Of a stretch of 64,000 bases of DNA, positions 8,994-20,646 are shown piece by piece. The notes beneath the pieces are model-generated. The model was not told the origin of the DNA and did not search any database. It worked only from the letters and a program-made list of their open reading frames with translations. Position 1 is the first letter of the stretch, and each line of letters begins with the position of its first letter. Made by a program: the position numbers and the translations under genes. Origin of the DNA: Shimia sp. R10_1 (GTDB lineage: Bacteria; Pseudomonadota; Alphaproteobacteria; Rhodobacterales; Rhodobacteraceae); contig NZ_JAGHQX010000004.1 in the NCBI RefSeq assembly GCF_017744095.1, forward strand, positions 296,309-360,308, in the 5' to 3' direction.

Positions 8994-11264
8994 TCAGCCT
9001 TCAACCGCTGTGTAGTTCGCCACATTCGATTCATTTTTGTGGGCCAAATGCTGGCGCAAGCAATCCACTATCTGCTGGCGGCGGATCGGTTTGGTCAGGA
9101 AGTCATTCATTCCAGCCACAAGGCAGGCTTCTCGCTCACCGTCAAGAACATGGGCGGTCAATGCCACAATGCATGGCTGCTGCTCCGCATTTGCGCGGAT
9201 GGTTTCCGTGGCTTCAAGGCCGCTCATGATTGGCATCGAAATGTCCATAAAAACCAGGTCGGGTTTGTGTTCAAGCGCAGCTTCTACAGCGTCGTAGCCA
9301 TTTTCCACAAAGTGTAGCGTGAGTGGCAGGGGCTCCATATATTTGCGCATCAGGAAGCGATTGGTCTTGTTGTCGTCCGCCACCAGAATTGTGAAGCCCT
9401 CAAGATCAGTCAGGTCGCCTCCACCCATGGCGGGGGCTGTTGCGTCGGCGTCTCCAGCTGACGCAGGAACCTTCACAGGCAGGGATATGCGAACGCTTGT
9501 GCCTGCGCCAACAGTGGACTGCAGGTCGATCTTTCCGCCCATTTCCGCCACAAGCTTGCGACAGATTGCCAACCCGAGCCCTGTCCCGCCAAACCGGCGA
9601 GAGGTCGATCCATCCGCTTGAGAAAACTCATCAAAAATACTCTGAAGTCGGTCTGCAGGGATCCCAATACCTGTGTCCTCGACTGAAACGTACAGCATTG
9701 GCTCATGTGATACCGTTTCTGCTGCATCAGCGTTGGTCCAGACGCGGACATCAATGCATCCGCCTTCGGTAAATTTGGTCGCATTTCCAACGATGTTGGT
9801 TGTGATTTGTCTAAGACGCACGTCGTCAGAAAACAGATGTGCCGGCACGCCGTCGTCAATCCAAAGCTTGAGCGCGTTGCCTTTTTCTTGCGCCGCAGGG
9901 GTCAGAAGGCGGATCACATCGCCAAAGCAGGATCGCGTTTCAAAGCGGGTGTCAGACAAGGCCAGCTTGCCTGCGTCAAGCTTTGAAAGGTCCAAGATAT
10001 CATTGATGATCGTCAGGAGGCTTCGCGACGAACTCACAATCGTTTGCGTGAACGTGTGTTGTTCCGGGCTTTGATCGGTTTCCGTCAAGAGATCCGCCAT
10101 GCCAATGATACCGGTCAGAGGTGTTCGAATTTCGTGGCTCATATTGGCCAGGAAACTCGATTTCGCCTTTGCAACCTCTTCTGCGGCCTCGCGAGCTTGA
10201 CGCAAAGACTCACTGTGCTCTTTCACTGCGGTGATATCGCGCGCGATTGTGACGAAAAACTCAATGTCTCCCGCAGCACTTTTGATCGGCAGCAGCTGAA
10301 AGTCGATCCACAGATCACGACCGTTGTTTTGGCGATTGTGCAGTTCTGTGCGCAAAGGAGTACCACGCCTTGCGGCAGCGGCAATCTCGTCGAAGTCATC
10401 TGCATTGCTGTCGGTAAGTCTTATCAGGTCATAGATATTGCGCCCGACTGCTTCCTGAAACGATACGCCCGACAATTCTGTGAACGCCTCATTGACCCAT
10501 TCCACAGTTCGATCAGCCGACATTAAGATGACAGTGTCGTTAGAGCTGCGCGCCACCATCGAGAGTTTGCGCAACTGATCTTGCTGCCCGCGCAGCTTGG
10601 AGTTCGCAGCGGAGAGTGCCTGTTCGTTCTTTCTCAGGTCTTCGGTTTTTTGCGCATTTTCATAAGAGGAGCGAGAGAAGGAGTAGCACATATACCCCAT
10701 ACACATCAGCGCCATCAGGCTGTGTGCGCTCAAGTGCATGAGCGCATGGCGGTCATCTGCCAGCAGGAGCTCTACGACCAACAAGAGTATCGGCGTGATG
10801 GCGCAGATCGCCAATTTGGTGATCGCGATTTTTCGATTGGTTGGGAGCAGCAAAGTCGCGTTTAAGGCTTCCATCCCCAAAACGGCGGCGACCCCCAAAA
10901 TCGTGCCTTCCTGCCCCCAGATCAGAACATAGGCCGCCACCGCCACCGTAAGTGACAGGCATTGGAACATCCCGCCAAAGGTTGCGAGACGCATCAATCG
11001 GCTAAGGTGCGCGCCTTGCGACATATGTCTATGAAGTCTGCGCAAGCACAGGCAATCCACCACATCCCCAGCCACGACAAGACCGGTGAGCCCAAGGCCA
11101 ACAGGTAAAGACGTCGCCCACACGGCAAACAGACACCCGAAAATATATACCACAAACCTACGGCGCAGCGTTGCGAGGCGTTCAGTCGCATACTGCGATA
11201 GCAGGGCACGTTGTGCGGCCTCGTTGCTTGGCAGGGTTGCCTCAATCTTGGAGTATGCGTTCAT
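8994..11264 (-). CDS. Membrane-bound hybrid sensor histidine kinase with C-terminal receiver
   Basis: 756 residues. Order of parts: about six hydrophobic segments in residues 35-200, a coiled-coil-like stretch (residues 205-235), a PAS domain with PAC tail (about 240-365; DLWIDFQLLPIKSAAGDIEFFVTIARDITA), HisKA with the phospho-acceptor in SHEIRTPLTG (His near 378), HATPase with DTGIGIP and FGGTGLGLAI, and a receiver near residues 625-740 with the acceptor Asp in FMDISMP (about 673) and the Lys in LTKPI. It belongs to the ArcB/BarA-like hybrid kinases; a partner phosphotransfer protein or regulator is not adjacent. The signal is unknown. It is transcribed alone toward the shared terminator at 8944-8974. 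Confidence 0.9.
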   Translation of the reverse strand: MNAYSKIEATLPSNEAAQRALLSQYATERLATLRRRFVVYIFGCLFAVWATSLPVGLGLTGLVVAGDVVDCLCLRRLHRHMSQGAHLSRLMRLATFGGMFQCLSLTVAVAAYVLIWGQEGTILGVAAVLGMEALNATLLLPTNRKIAITKLAICAITPILLLVVELLLADDRHALMHLSAHSLMALMCMGYMCYSFSRSSYENAQKTEDLRKNEQALSAANSKLRGQQDQLRKLSMVARSSNDTVILMSADRTVEWVNEAFTELSGVSFQEAVGRNIYDLIRLTDSNADDFDEIAAAARRGTPLRTELHNRQNNGRDLWIDFQLLPIKSAAGDIEFFVTIARDITAVKEHSESLRQAREAAEEVAKAKSSFLANMSHEIRTPLTGIIGMADLLTETDQSPEQHTFTQTIVSSSRSLLTIINDILDLSKLDAGKLALSDTRFETRSCFGDVIRLLTPAAQEKGNALKLWIDDGVPAHLFSDDVRLRQITTNIVGNATKFTEGGCIDVRVWTNADAAETVSHEPMLYVSVEDTGIGIPADRLQSIFDEFSQADGSTSRRFGGTGLGLAICRKLVAEMGGKIDLQSTVGAGTSVRISLPVKVPASAGDADATAPAMGGGDLTDLEGFTILVADDNKTNRFLMRKYMEPLPLTLHFVENGYDAVEAALEHKPDLVFMDISMPIMSGLEATETIRANAEQQPCIVALTAHVLDGEREACLVAGMNDFLTKPIRRQQIVDCLRQHLAHKNESNVANYTAVEG

Positions 11265-11527
11265 AGGTGTGTCTCATTGCCCCATTGCCTTCAGGCATAG
11301 GGAGGGCGGGTTAAACAATCATTTCTCAAAGGGCTGTATTGTCCATTTTTGCCCCCGAGGAGCGTTTGGTTTTCGCGCTTGATCCAGGGGATTCTGCTCT
11401 GGCTGGTGCCTGCTGAAATCACTTCGCTTTTGGCCTGAAAACTCGATCGAATTTTATCCGACCCCTCGTTTTTTGAAGGATAACTATTGCAGAAAATGCA
11501 TGGTTCTCTACATGGATATTTCTGTAA

Positions 11528-12022
11528 ATGAAGTATCTAAGGGATTCGCGCTTGCCTGAAGAGTTATTTGCCAACACCGATTTGCCACCGGAGTTTCAGG
11601 CATTGATCGGTGTGTTTGCATTGTTCAACCAGATCGAGGCAGAGATCATGGACATCAATGTCTCGCCCCCTCTGGCCAAGCTTGAGCGGAAGATATTGGT
11701 CTATCTGGATCGTCCAAAGCGCATGGGCGCGCTGGCAGAAGTGGCTTTCTGTGTCCCTTCGGCTGTGACACCGGCCGCAGACGCTTTGGAGCGTTGTGGC
11801 TTGGTACGGCGGATCGCGGATCCACAAGACCGCCGCGCGATGCTGCTTGAATTGACAGAGGAAGGTGCGCAGGCGCGCGCCGCGCTTCTTGAGCAGGTCG
11901 TGACCCGGTTTCGGGAAATTTCCGGCATGCAGCCCGAAGAGATCAAAACATTTGCCGCATTGGCAATAAAATCCATGCCCGGTGCCGTTAAGGCGGGATT
12001 GATGAAGGACAGAGACGAATGA
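11528..12022 (+). CDS. MarR-family transcriptional regulator of the downstream RND efflux genes
   Basis: The 164-residue protein has a winged-helix core of MarR type: LERKILVYLDRPKRMGALAEVAFCVPSAVTPAADALERCGLVRRIADPQDRRAMLLELTEEG, in which the DPQDRRA segment is the MarR wing. MarR proteins bind short palindromes as dimers and are usually released by small ligands. Its stop overlaps the start of the adaptor gene by 4 bases (ATGA), so it is probably the first gene of, and an autoregulator for, the efflux operon. No strong ribosome site is visible before the chosen ATG. Confidence 0.85.
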   Translation: MKYLRDSRLPEELFANTDLPPEFQALIGVFALFNQIEAEIMDINVSPPLAKLERKILVYLDRPKRMGALAEVAFCVPSAVTPAADALERCGLVRRIADPQDRRAMLLELTEEGAQARAALLEQVVTRFREISGMQPEEIKTFAALAIKSMPGAVKAGLMKDRDE

Positions 12023-13089
12023 AACGTGCAGGGTTGTTTTCCGCGCTGGCAATGGCGCTTTCATTGGGGGCCGCCGGTGGTGGTGGCGCACAAGAGGCGG
12101 CTGTGCAAGCAGAGACTGCGTTGAAGCCAGTGAAGCTCTTGCAAGTCACCGAAGCCCCGGTGGCGTTTGAGCGCCAGTTCTTTGGCCGCGTGAAAGCGCG
12201 CCAGAGCGTCGATTTGGCGTTTCAGGTGGCAGGCCAGATTGTTGAGTTTCCCGTGACCGAGGGCCTCAATATCAAGAAAGGCGAGATGATCGCCCGCCTT
12301 GATCTGGAAATCTTTGAACTGAATCTCGCACAGGCGCGACTTCAGAAAGAGCAAGCGGATCGCACGGTGGACCGCCTGAAAAAACTGCGCGGCAATACGG
12401 TCAGTCAAGTGGCTTTGGATGATGCAGAAACCCAGGCGAGCCTGGCAGAAATTGCCGTACGCAATGCCGAGTGGTCCCTCAGACACGCCACATTGCCCGC
12501 CCCGTTTGATGCCTTGATTTCAAGCCGCAATGTGGAGCTGTTCTCAACTGTTGCTAACGGTGCGCCTGTTGTGCGCATCCACGATCTGAGCGAGTTGCGT
12601 ATTGAGGTCGACGTGCCGGAAATTCTGTTCCAGCGCGCGGGCGAAGAAGAAGATGTCCAGATCCGCGCCAAATTCCCAGGCAGTGACGTGGAGCATCCGT
12701 TGGAAATTCGCGAATATGATGCGGAAACTTCGGAAATCGGCCAAACCTTCCGCCTGAACTTTGGCATGGCGCCCCCAGAAGGACGCACGATATTGCCGGG
12801 CTCCTCGGTCACCGTGAACGTCACAGCCACAGAACCTTTCACCGGCATTATGGTGCCGGCCACGGCCATCGTGATCAACGAAGCAGGCGCCATTGGGGTC
12901 ATGCGCTTTGATCCGGTCGGGGCGTCCGAAGGCGCGGTCACATGGACTGCGATTGAAACCACACCTGCAGAAAACGGTATGTTGCGCGTGTTGTCCGGTC
13001 TGAAAGACGGCGATGAAGTTGTCTTGGCTGGCGGGGCGAGTCTGAAAGATGGCCAAGCCGTCCGCCGCTTTGTCGGCTTTGGGAACTGA
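12019..13089 (+). CDS. RND efflux periplasmic adaptor subunit (HlyD/MFP family)
   Basis: The 356-residue protein has an N-terminal hydrophobic export signal (residues 1-24), a biotinyl-lipoyl-like half (VAFQVAGQIVEFPVTEGLNIKKGEMIARLD), a helical hairpin (LNLAQARLQKEQADRTVDRLKKL to LAEIAVRNAEWSL), the second lipoyl half (TLPAPFDALISSRNVELFSTVANGAPVVRIHDLSELRIEVDVPE), then beta-barrel and membrane-proximal domains ending in LKDGDEVVLAGGASLKDGQAVR. Such adaptors link an inner-membrane RND pump to an outer-membrane channel. It sits between the marR gene and the pump gene (8 bases to the next start). No outer-membrane channel gene is adjacent. Confidence 0.92.
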   Translation: MKRAGLFSALAMALSLGAAGGGGAQEAAVQAETALKPVKLLQVTEAPVAFERQFFGRVKARQSVDLAFQVAGQIVEFPVTEGLNIKKGEMIARLDLEIFELNLAQARLQKEQADRTVDRLKKLRGNTVSQVALDDAETQASLAEIAVRNAEWSLRHATLPAPFDALISSRNVELFSTVANGAPVVRIHDLSELRIEVDVPEILFQRAGEEEDVQIRAKFPGSDVEHPLEIREYDAETSEIGQTFRLNFGMAPPEGRTILPGSSVTVNVTATEPFTGIMVPATAIVINEAGAIGVMRFDPVGASEGAVTWTAIETTPAENGMLRVLSGLKDGDEVVLAGGASLKDGQAVRRFVGFGN

Positions 13090-13097
13090 GGTCCGCC

Positions 13098-16000
13098 ATG
13101 ATGCCCAATATTGCACGCGGTTCCATTGACCGCCCGATTTACACATGGCTGATCATTCTGATTTTCCTGTTTGGGGGCGCTGCGGCCTTTCTTAACTTGG
13201 GACGGCTGGAAGATCCGGCTTTCACCATCAAACAGGCGGTGGTGGTCACAAGCTATCCCGGTGCCACAGCTGAGCAGGTGGCCACCGAAGTTTCGGAGCC
13301 GCTGGAATCCGCCATCCAGAAGATGGAGGAGATCGACTTTATCACCTCCACAAACCAACCCGGCCGCTCGCGCATTGATGTGCACATCAAATCCACCTAT
13401 GGCGGAGATGAGTTGAAAGACATCTGGACACGGCTAAGGGCGCGCATCCGCGATGCGGGACGCAACTTGCCTGCAGGTGTTGCAGACCCGTTGGTCAATG
13501 ACACCTTTGGGGATGTGTTCGGGATTTTCTTCGCGGTCACCGCCGAAGGTTTCTCTGACGCTGAAAAACATGATCTGTCGACCTTCCTTCGGCGCGAATT
13601 GCTAACCGTTGACGGGGTGGCAGACGTCGAAATTCAGGGCCTGCCTCAAGAAGCCATCTTTGTTGAGCCAGATCTGGCGCTGTCGGTGAACCAGAACATT
13701 TCTCTGACGGCGATTGCCAATGCGATTGCCAATTCGGATGCGGTCACTGACGCAGGCTCCGTCACCACAGACACCTCCAAAACACGGATCATCCGACCGG
13801 ATGGGTCCGACACCGTAAATGAAATTGCAGGCTTGTCGCTCGGCCAAAGTGGCCATGTGGTGAACCTCGTGGATATGGCCAATGTGTTTCGTGACCGGGT
13901 CAACGACCCCAACATTGTGATCCGCTTCAACGGGGATGAGGCCTTCACCCTTGGTGTTGCGGGCATCGCCACAGAAAACATCGTTGAGGTTGGCAACCGT
14001 GTGGATGCCAAACTGGCAACCATGGCCGGTGATATCCCTGCCGGTGTTCAGCTGCATCCAATCTATCAGCAGCATCTGGTGGTGGACAAAGCCTCCAACG
14101 ACTTTCTTGTTAACCTCGCCATGTCGGTCGCCATCGTTGTGGCTGTTTTGGCCGTGTTCATGGGCTGGCGCGCTGCCGTTGTGGTGGGGGTGACGCTGTT
14201 TTTGACAGTTGTGGGTACTTTCCTCTTCATGGGGCTTTTCTCGATTGAGATGGAGCGTATCTCTCTTGGGGCGCTGATCATTGCCATGGGCATGCTGGTG
14301 GACAACGCGATTGTGGTGGCCGAGGGCATGCAGATTGCGATGCACAAAGGCAAAAACTCGCGTGAAGCCGCGGATGAAGCCTCCGGCAAAACCCAGATTC
14401 CGCTTTTGGGGGCAACCATCATCGGGATCATGGCCTTTGCTGGGATCGGGCTCAGCCCGGATGCAACGGGTGAATTCCTGTTTTCACTGTTTGCTGTGAT
14501 CGGGATCTCTCTGTTGCTTAGCTGGTTGCTCGCGCTGACCGTCACACCACTGCTTGGGCACTACCTGTTTAAACAGGGCGATGGCGAAAGTGATGACGCT
14601 TACAGTGGGTTCCTTTTCCGCACCTACGGCTGGTCCTTGCGCATGGCGCTCAAGCTGCGCTGGCTCGTCATTCCGGGGCTGCTTGCGGTGACTGTGGTGT
14701 GCTATGCTGGCTTTGGCCTGGTCAAGCAACAGTTCTTCCCCGACAGCAACACGCCCCTGTTCTTTGTGCACTACAAACTGCCGCAGGGTGCGCCCATCGG
14801 CACCACCTCAGCGCATATGAAGCAGGTCGAGGATTGGCTGTCAGAGCGCGATGACGTGGTGAATTTCACCACCGTTGTCGGGCAGGGCGCAACGCGGTTC
14901 CTGCTGACCTACAACTCAGAACCCGAAAATCCGAGCTATGGCCATTTGATCGTACGCACGGAAACCATCGACGCGATTCCTCCGCTGCAGAAAGATCTCG
15001 AAGCCTTTGCCGCGGCGCATCTTCCCGAAGGGGAGTTCCGCACCAAACGTTTGATCTTTGGCCCAGGGGGTGGAGATCCCATTCAGGTGCGTTTGTCCGG
15101 AACCGACCCTGCCGTGCTGCGTGCATTGGCAACGCAAGCGGAGCAGGTGCTGAAGGAGGCGTCTGAAAACATCCTGAGTGTGCGTACCGACTGGCGTGAG
15201 CAGGAAGTGGTGATCAAACCCCTTTATGCCACCGAGCGGGCGCAAACAGCGGGGGTCAATCGCGAAGATCTGGCCGGCATGCTGCAGTTCTCAACCGATG
15301 GCATAGCCACGGGGGTGTTCCGCGAAGAGGACCGCCTGATCCCGATCATTCTGCGCCGTCCTGCGGAAGGGGACTTCGGGCTGATGGACCAACTCGTGTA
15401 TTCCCCGACCTCCAACTCCTTCCTGCCAGTTGAGCAGATGGTGGATGGCTTTGTACATGAGACGGAAAACACGCTGATCCAGCGCCGTGACCGGGTGCCA
15501 ACCATCACGGTTGGTGCAGACATTCCTTCCGGTCTCACTGCGGCACAAGTGCAGGCAGAAGTCACCGCAGCCATCGAAGCCATGCCCATTCCGGTAGGGT
15601 ATAAAATGGAATGGGGCGGTGAGCTGGAAGCCTCCGGCGATGCGCAGGCCAGCCTCGGCGCGCAGCTCCCGCTCAGCTTGCTGATCATGGTTTTGATTTC
15701 GGTGCTTCTGTTTAACGCGGTGCGTCAGCCAATCATCATCTGGCTGCTTGTGCCGATGTCCGTAAACGGCGTGGCGATTGGGCTCTTGGGCACCAATATG
15801 CCTTTCACCTTCACAGCTCTTCTGGGTCTTTTGAGCCTGTCGGGCATGCTGATCAAAAACGGCATCGTGCTGGTGGAAGAGATCGATTTTGTGCGTGATG
15901 AACGGGTGCCCTTGCGAGAGGCCATCGTGAAAGCCAGCGTATCCCGTCTGCGCCCTGTGATGCTCGCTGCGGTCACGACCATCCTTGGCATGGCGCCCTT

Positions 16001-16160
16001 GCTGACCGATGCCTTCTTTGTCTCCATGGCGATCACCATCATGGGCGGTCTGGCGTTTGCCACGATCCTCACGCTGATTGCGGCACCTGTGTTTTATCTG
16101 GTGTTCTTCCGAGGCGATGAACGGCGGGAACTGGCAGCGGCCAAAGCGGTCCCGGCTTAA
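13098..16160 (+). CDS. RND-family multidrug efflux permease (AcrB-like)
   Basis: The 1020-residue length is that of a full RND pump. It shows the first transmembrane helix (residues 12-32), the first large periplasmic loop opening with YPGATAEQVATEVSEPLE, the helix bundle 330-550 with IIAMGMLVDNAIVVAEGM (the Asp expected in the proton relay), a second periplasmic loop, and the C-terminal bundle with LLGLLSLSGMLIKNGIVLVEEI and SRLRPVMLAAVTTILGMAPLL. RND pumps exchange protons for drugs, bile salts, solvents or dyes. Together with the adaptor and the MarR protein it forms a compact operon, ended by a terminator at 16183-16213. The substrate is not determined. Confidence 0.95.
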   Translation: MMPNIARGSIDRPIYTWLIILIFLFGGAAAFLNLGRLEDPAFTIKQAVVVTSYPGATAEQVATEVSEPLESAIQKMEEIDFITSTNQPGRSRIDVHIKSTYGGDELKDIWTRLRARIRDAGRNLPAGVADPLVNDTFGDVFGIFFAVTAEGFSDAEKHDLSTFLRRELLTVDGVADVEIQGLPQEAIFVEPDLALSVNQNISLTAIANAIANSDAVTDAGSVTTDTSKTRIIRPDGSDTVNEIAGLSLGQSGHVVNLVDMANVFRDRVNDPNIVIRFNGDEAFTLGVAGIATENIVEVGNRVDAKLATMAGDIPAGVQLHPIYQQHLVVDKASNDFLVNLAMSVAIVVAVLAVFMGWRAAVVVGVTLFLTVVGTFLFMGLFSIEMERISLGALIIAMGMLVDNAIVVAEGMQIAMHKGKNSREAADEASGKTQIPLLGATIIGIMAFAGIGLSPDATGEFLFSLFAVIGISLLLSWLLALTVTPLLGHYLFKQGDGESDDAYSGFLFRTYGWSLRMALKLRWLVIPGLLAVTVVCYAGFGLVKQQFFPDSNTPLFFVHYKLPQGAPIGTTSAHMKQVEDWLSERDDVVNFTTVVGQGATRFLLTYNSEPENPSYGHLIVRTETIDAIPPLQKDLEAFAAAHLPEGEFRTKRLIFGPGGGDPIQVRLSGTDPAVLRALATQAEQVLKEASENILSVRTDWREQEVVIKPLYATERAQTAGVNREDLAGMLQFSTDGIATGVFREEDRLIPIILRRPAEGDFGLMDQLVYSPTSNSFLPVEQMVDGFVHETENTLIQRRDRVPTITVGADIPSGLTAAQVQAEVTAAIEAMPIPVGYKMEWGGELEASGDAQASLGAQLPLSLLIMVLISVLLFNAVRQPIIIWLLVPMSVNGVAIGLLGTNMPFTFTALLGLLSLSGMLIKNGIVLVEEIDFVRDERVPLREAIVKASVSRLRPVMLAAVTTILGMAPLLTDAFFVSMAITIMGGLAFATILTLIAAPVFYLVFFRGDERRELAAAKAVPA

Positions 16161-16182
16161 AAGCCAAACAAGACAATCAATG

Positions 16183-16215
16183 AAAGCCGCCCCACTGGGC
16201 GGCTTTTTCTTTTGA
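16183..16215 (+). terminator. Intrinsic terminator after the RND efflux operon
   Basis: AAAGCCGCCC, loop CACT, GGGCGGCTTT followed by TTCTTTT. It stands 22 bases after the pump stop codon. Confidence 0.9.
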
Positions 16216-16317
16216 AGTCGCACCAACACTGCACTTGAACGTCGATCGATACGGGTGCATCTGTGTTCACCTTGCCCTATAACAAGGCAAAACACCCCAG
16301 CAGCTTGGAACCAGTAC

Positions 16318-16917
16318 ATGACAGCATTTTCGCCGGATCAGCCCATGCTCGACGGCCTCTTTCGCTTCATTGCGCTGGATGTAGAAACGGCAAACGCCCA
16401 TCGCAGCAGCATCAGCCAGATCGGCCTTGCCGGGGTGCGTATGGACGGTTCCATCGAAACCTTTGCCACCTACATTGACCCTGAAGAGCCCTTTGCGCCG
16501 TTTAACACAGAGCTCACGGGGATCAGCGCTGCCACTGTGCGGGGCGCGCCTACGTTTGCGCAGGCTTGGCCTGTGATGGCTTCGGTGCTGTCGCGCCATT
16601 TGTTGGTGCAGCACAGCGGGTTTGACGAAAAGGCCATCACCGCCGCCTGCCTCACAGCGGGGCTTGGCAAGTCAAAGCTTCATTGGGCCGACAGCGTGAA
16701 AATCGCGCGCAAAGCCTGGCCTGAGTTTCGTGGTAATGGCGGGCATGGTCTCGGCCATCTGAAAGAGGCGCTGGGTCTGCAGTTTCACCACCATGACGCG
16801 GGCGAAGACGCGCGTGCTGCGGCCGAAGTCGTGCTGAAAGCAGAGCGACGTTTGGGTAAAACCATTGAAGAAATCACTGGCAAAACCGCGCATTTGCAGA
16901 TGTCGTTTGCCTTCTGA
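16318..16917 (+). CDS. DnaQ-like 3'-5' exonuclease (DEDDh family)
   Basis: The 199-residue protein carries the DEDDh exonuclease motifs: ExoI FIALDVETAN (Asp21, Glu23), ExoII in LLVQHSGFDEKAI, and ExoIII HHDAGEDARAAAEV. It resembles the proofreading epsilon subunit of DNA polymerase III, but it is short and lacks an obvious polymerase-binding tail, so it may be a stand-alone DNA repair or RNA-processing nuclease. I chose the ATG at 16318 rather than the GTG 63 bases upstream because GGAACC precedes it and the extra residues look non-native. It runs convergent with gyrB and shares a terminator with it. Confidence 0.85.
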   Translation: MTAFSPDQPMLDGLFRFIALDVETANAHRSSISQIGLAGVRMDGSIETFATYIDPEEPFAPFNTELTGISAATVRGAPTFAQAWPVMASVLSRHLLVQHSGFDEKAITAACLTAGLGKSKLHWADSVKIARKAWPEFRGNGGHGLGHLKEALGLQFHHHDAGEDARAAAEVVLKAERRLGKTIEEITGKTAHLQMSFAF

Positions 16918-16923
16918 AACGCA

Positions 16924-16950
16924 AAACGCGGAGCAAAGGCTCCGCGTTTC
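16924..16950. terminator. Shared terminator between exonuclease gene and gyrB
   Basis: AAACGCGGAGC, loop AAAG, GCTCCGCGTTT: a perfect 11-bp stem between the two convergent stop codons. T-tails are short on both sides. Confidence 0.75.
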
Positions 16951-16970
16951 AACATCCCATGTAACAGCAC

Positions 16971-19388
<2,418 letters not shown>

Positions 19389-19482
19389 TCATGTCGCCCT
19401 TTTTGGTTTCCCGATTTTATATCGGATCTGGGCGGGGTTGTCACGCAAATGGCCAAATTTTCCGCAATGAAAGCGGTGTGGG

Positions 19483-20589
19483 CTAGGCTTGCTCAGAAAG
19501 CGCCGAAATCCCATCGGTGTCAGTGACTTCAAAGTACTGGGCGCGTGCGCCCATCGCATCAAACAGGCTGCGCTCCGTTCCGGTCATCCAGGCTTGCGCC
19601 CCAAGCGCGCAAATCTCGTCATACAGCGCGGCACGGCGGTCAGGGTCAAGGTGGGCAGCGACCTCATCCAGCAGCAGCAGAGGTGGCGCGCCAAGGTCCT
19701 CGGCCAGTGCCCGCGCATTGGCGAGAATGAGCGACACCAACAGCGCTTTTTGCTCCCCAGTAGAGCAATCTTTTGCAGGCACCGCCTTGCTCAGAAACGT
19801 GCCCAGCATGTCGGTGCGATGAGGCCCAACAAGCGAGCGGCCCGCCGCAATGTCGCGAAACCGGCTTTCTGCCAGAGCTTCAGCCAGATCCGCTTGGCTG
19901 TCAGGCATGCTGCCTTCGGACTGGATCAACTCAAGTTCTGCGGCGGGGAATGCGGTTTCCGCCTGAGTTTGCGCTGTGCTCAGGCGCTCCACCGTGCGGG
20001 TGCGTGCCGCATGAATGCGCGCCCCGCTGTCTGCCATTTGCCGTTCCAGCGCGACATACCAATGGGCATCGTTAAGCTGCTCTTTCAGCAGACGATTGCG
20101 CTGCCGCATGGCCTTTTCATAGGCCAGCGAATGCTCCGCATGATCCGGGAAAAAGCTCAGCGTCATCCGATCCAAAAATCGCCGACGTCCTTCTGCGCCT
20201 TCAATCCACAGCCGATCCATCGACGGGATCAGCCACAGCACCCGCGCGAGGCGCCCCAACTGTACCTGTGGCGCGGCTTTGCCATCCACTTGCACCTGCC
20301 GCGCGGCCCCGTTCTCAGATCGAATGTCGATTTCATATGAGGTGCCCCGCGCCCGCAAAAGTCCGGAAAGCTTCCAGCCAATCGCCTCCGGGCGGCGAGT
20401 CATCTCTTCGGCGCTGGCGCGGCGAATACCCCGGCCGGGTGAAAACAGCGACACCGCCTCAAGAATGTTGGTTTTGCCCGCCCCATTGGGGCCAAATAAC
20501 GCAACAGGGCGCCCATCACACTGAAGGGCGCCTTTTTTATGAGACCTGAAATGAGACAGGTGGAGAGATGTCAGCACCAATTCAGACAT
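19483..20589 (-). CDS. recF: DNA replication and repair protein RecF
   Basis: The 368-residue protein has the SMC/ABC-like nucleotide-binding signature of RecF: Walker A FGPNGAGKTNILEAVSLFSPGRGIRRA near residue 33, the region GRRRFLDRM, the signature STGEQKALLVSLILANA, and Walker B LLLLDEVAAHLDPDRR. RecF loads RecA with RecO and RecR at single-strand gaps. The context dnaN-recF-gyrB is the classical bacterial order. The start is 57 bases after the dnaN stop and the stop 94 bases before gyrB. Confidence 0.95.
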   Translation of the reverse strand: MSELVLTSLHLSHFRSHKKGALQCDGRPVALFGPNGAGKTNILEAVSLFSPGRGIRRASAEEMTRRPEAIGWKLSGLLRARGTSYEIDIRSENGAARQVQVDGKAAPQVQLGRLARVLWLIPSMDRLWIEGAEGRRRFLDRMTLSFFPDHAEHSLAYEKAMRQRNRLLKEQLNDAHWYVALERQMADSGARIHAARTRTVERLSTAQTQAETAFPAAELELIQSEGSMPDSQADLAEALAESRFRDIAAGRSLVGPHRTDMLGTFLSKAVPAKDCSTGEQKALLVSLILANARALAEDLGAPPLLLLDEVAAHLDPDRRAALYDEICALGAQAWMTGTERSLFDAMGARAQYFEVTDTDGISALSEQA

Positions 20590-20646
20590 GTGTCCGACTT
20601 CTTACAGTGACAAACCACCTCTGCCAGTGGCATCGGCGCAAGCCCG

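Noticed and set aside
16255..16317. Upstream extension of the exonuclease from a GTG
   Set aside because: The extra residues look non-native and a better ribosome site precedes the ATG at 16318.
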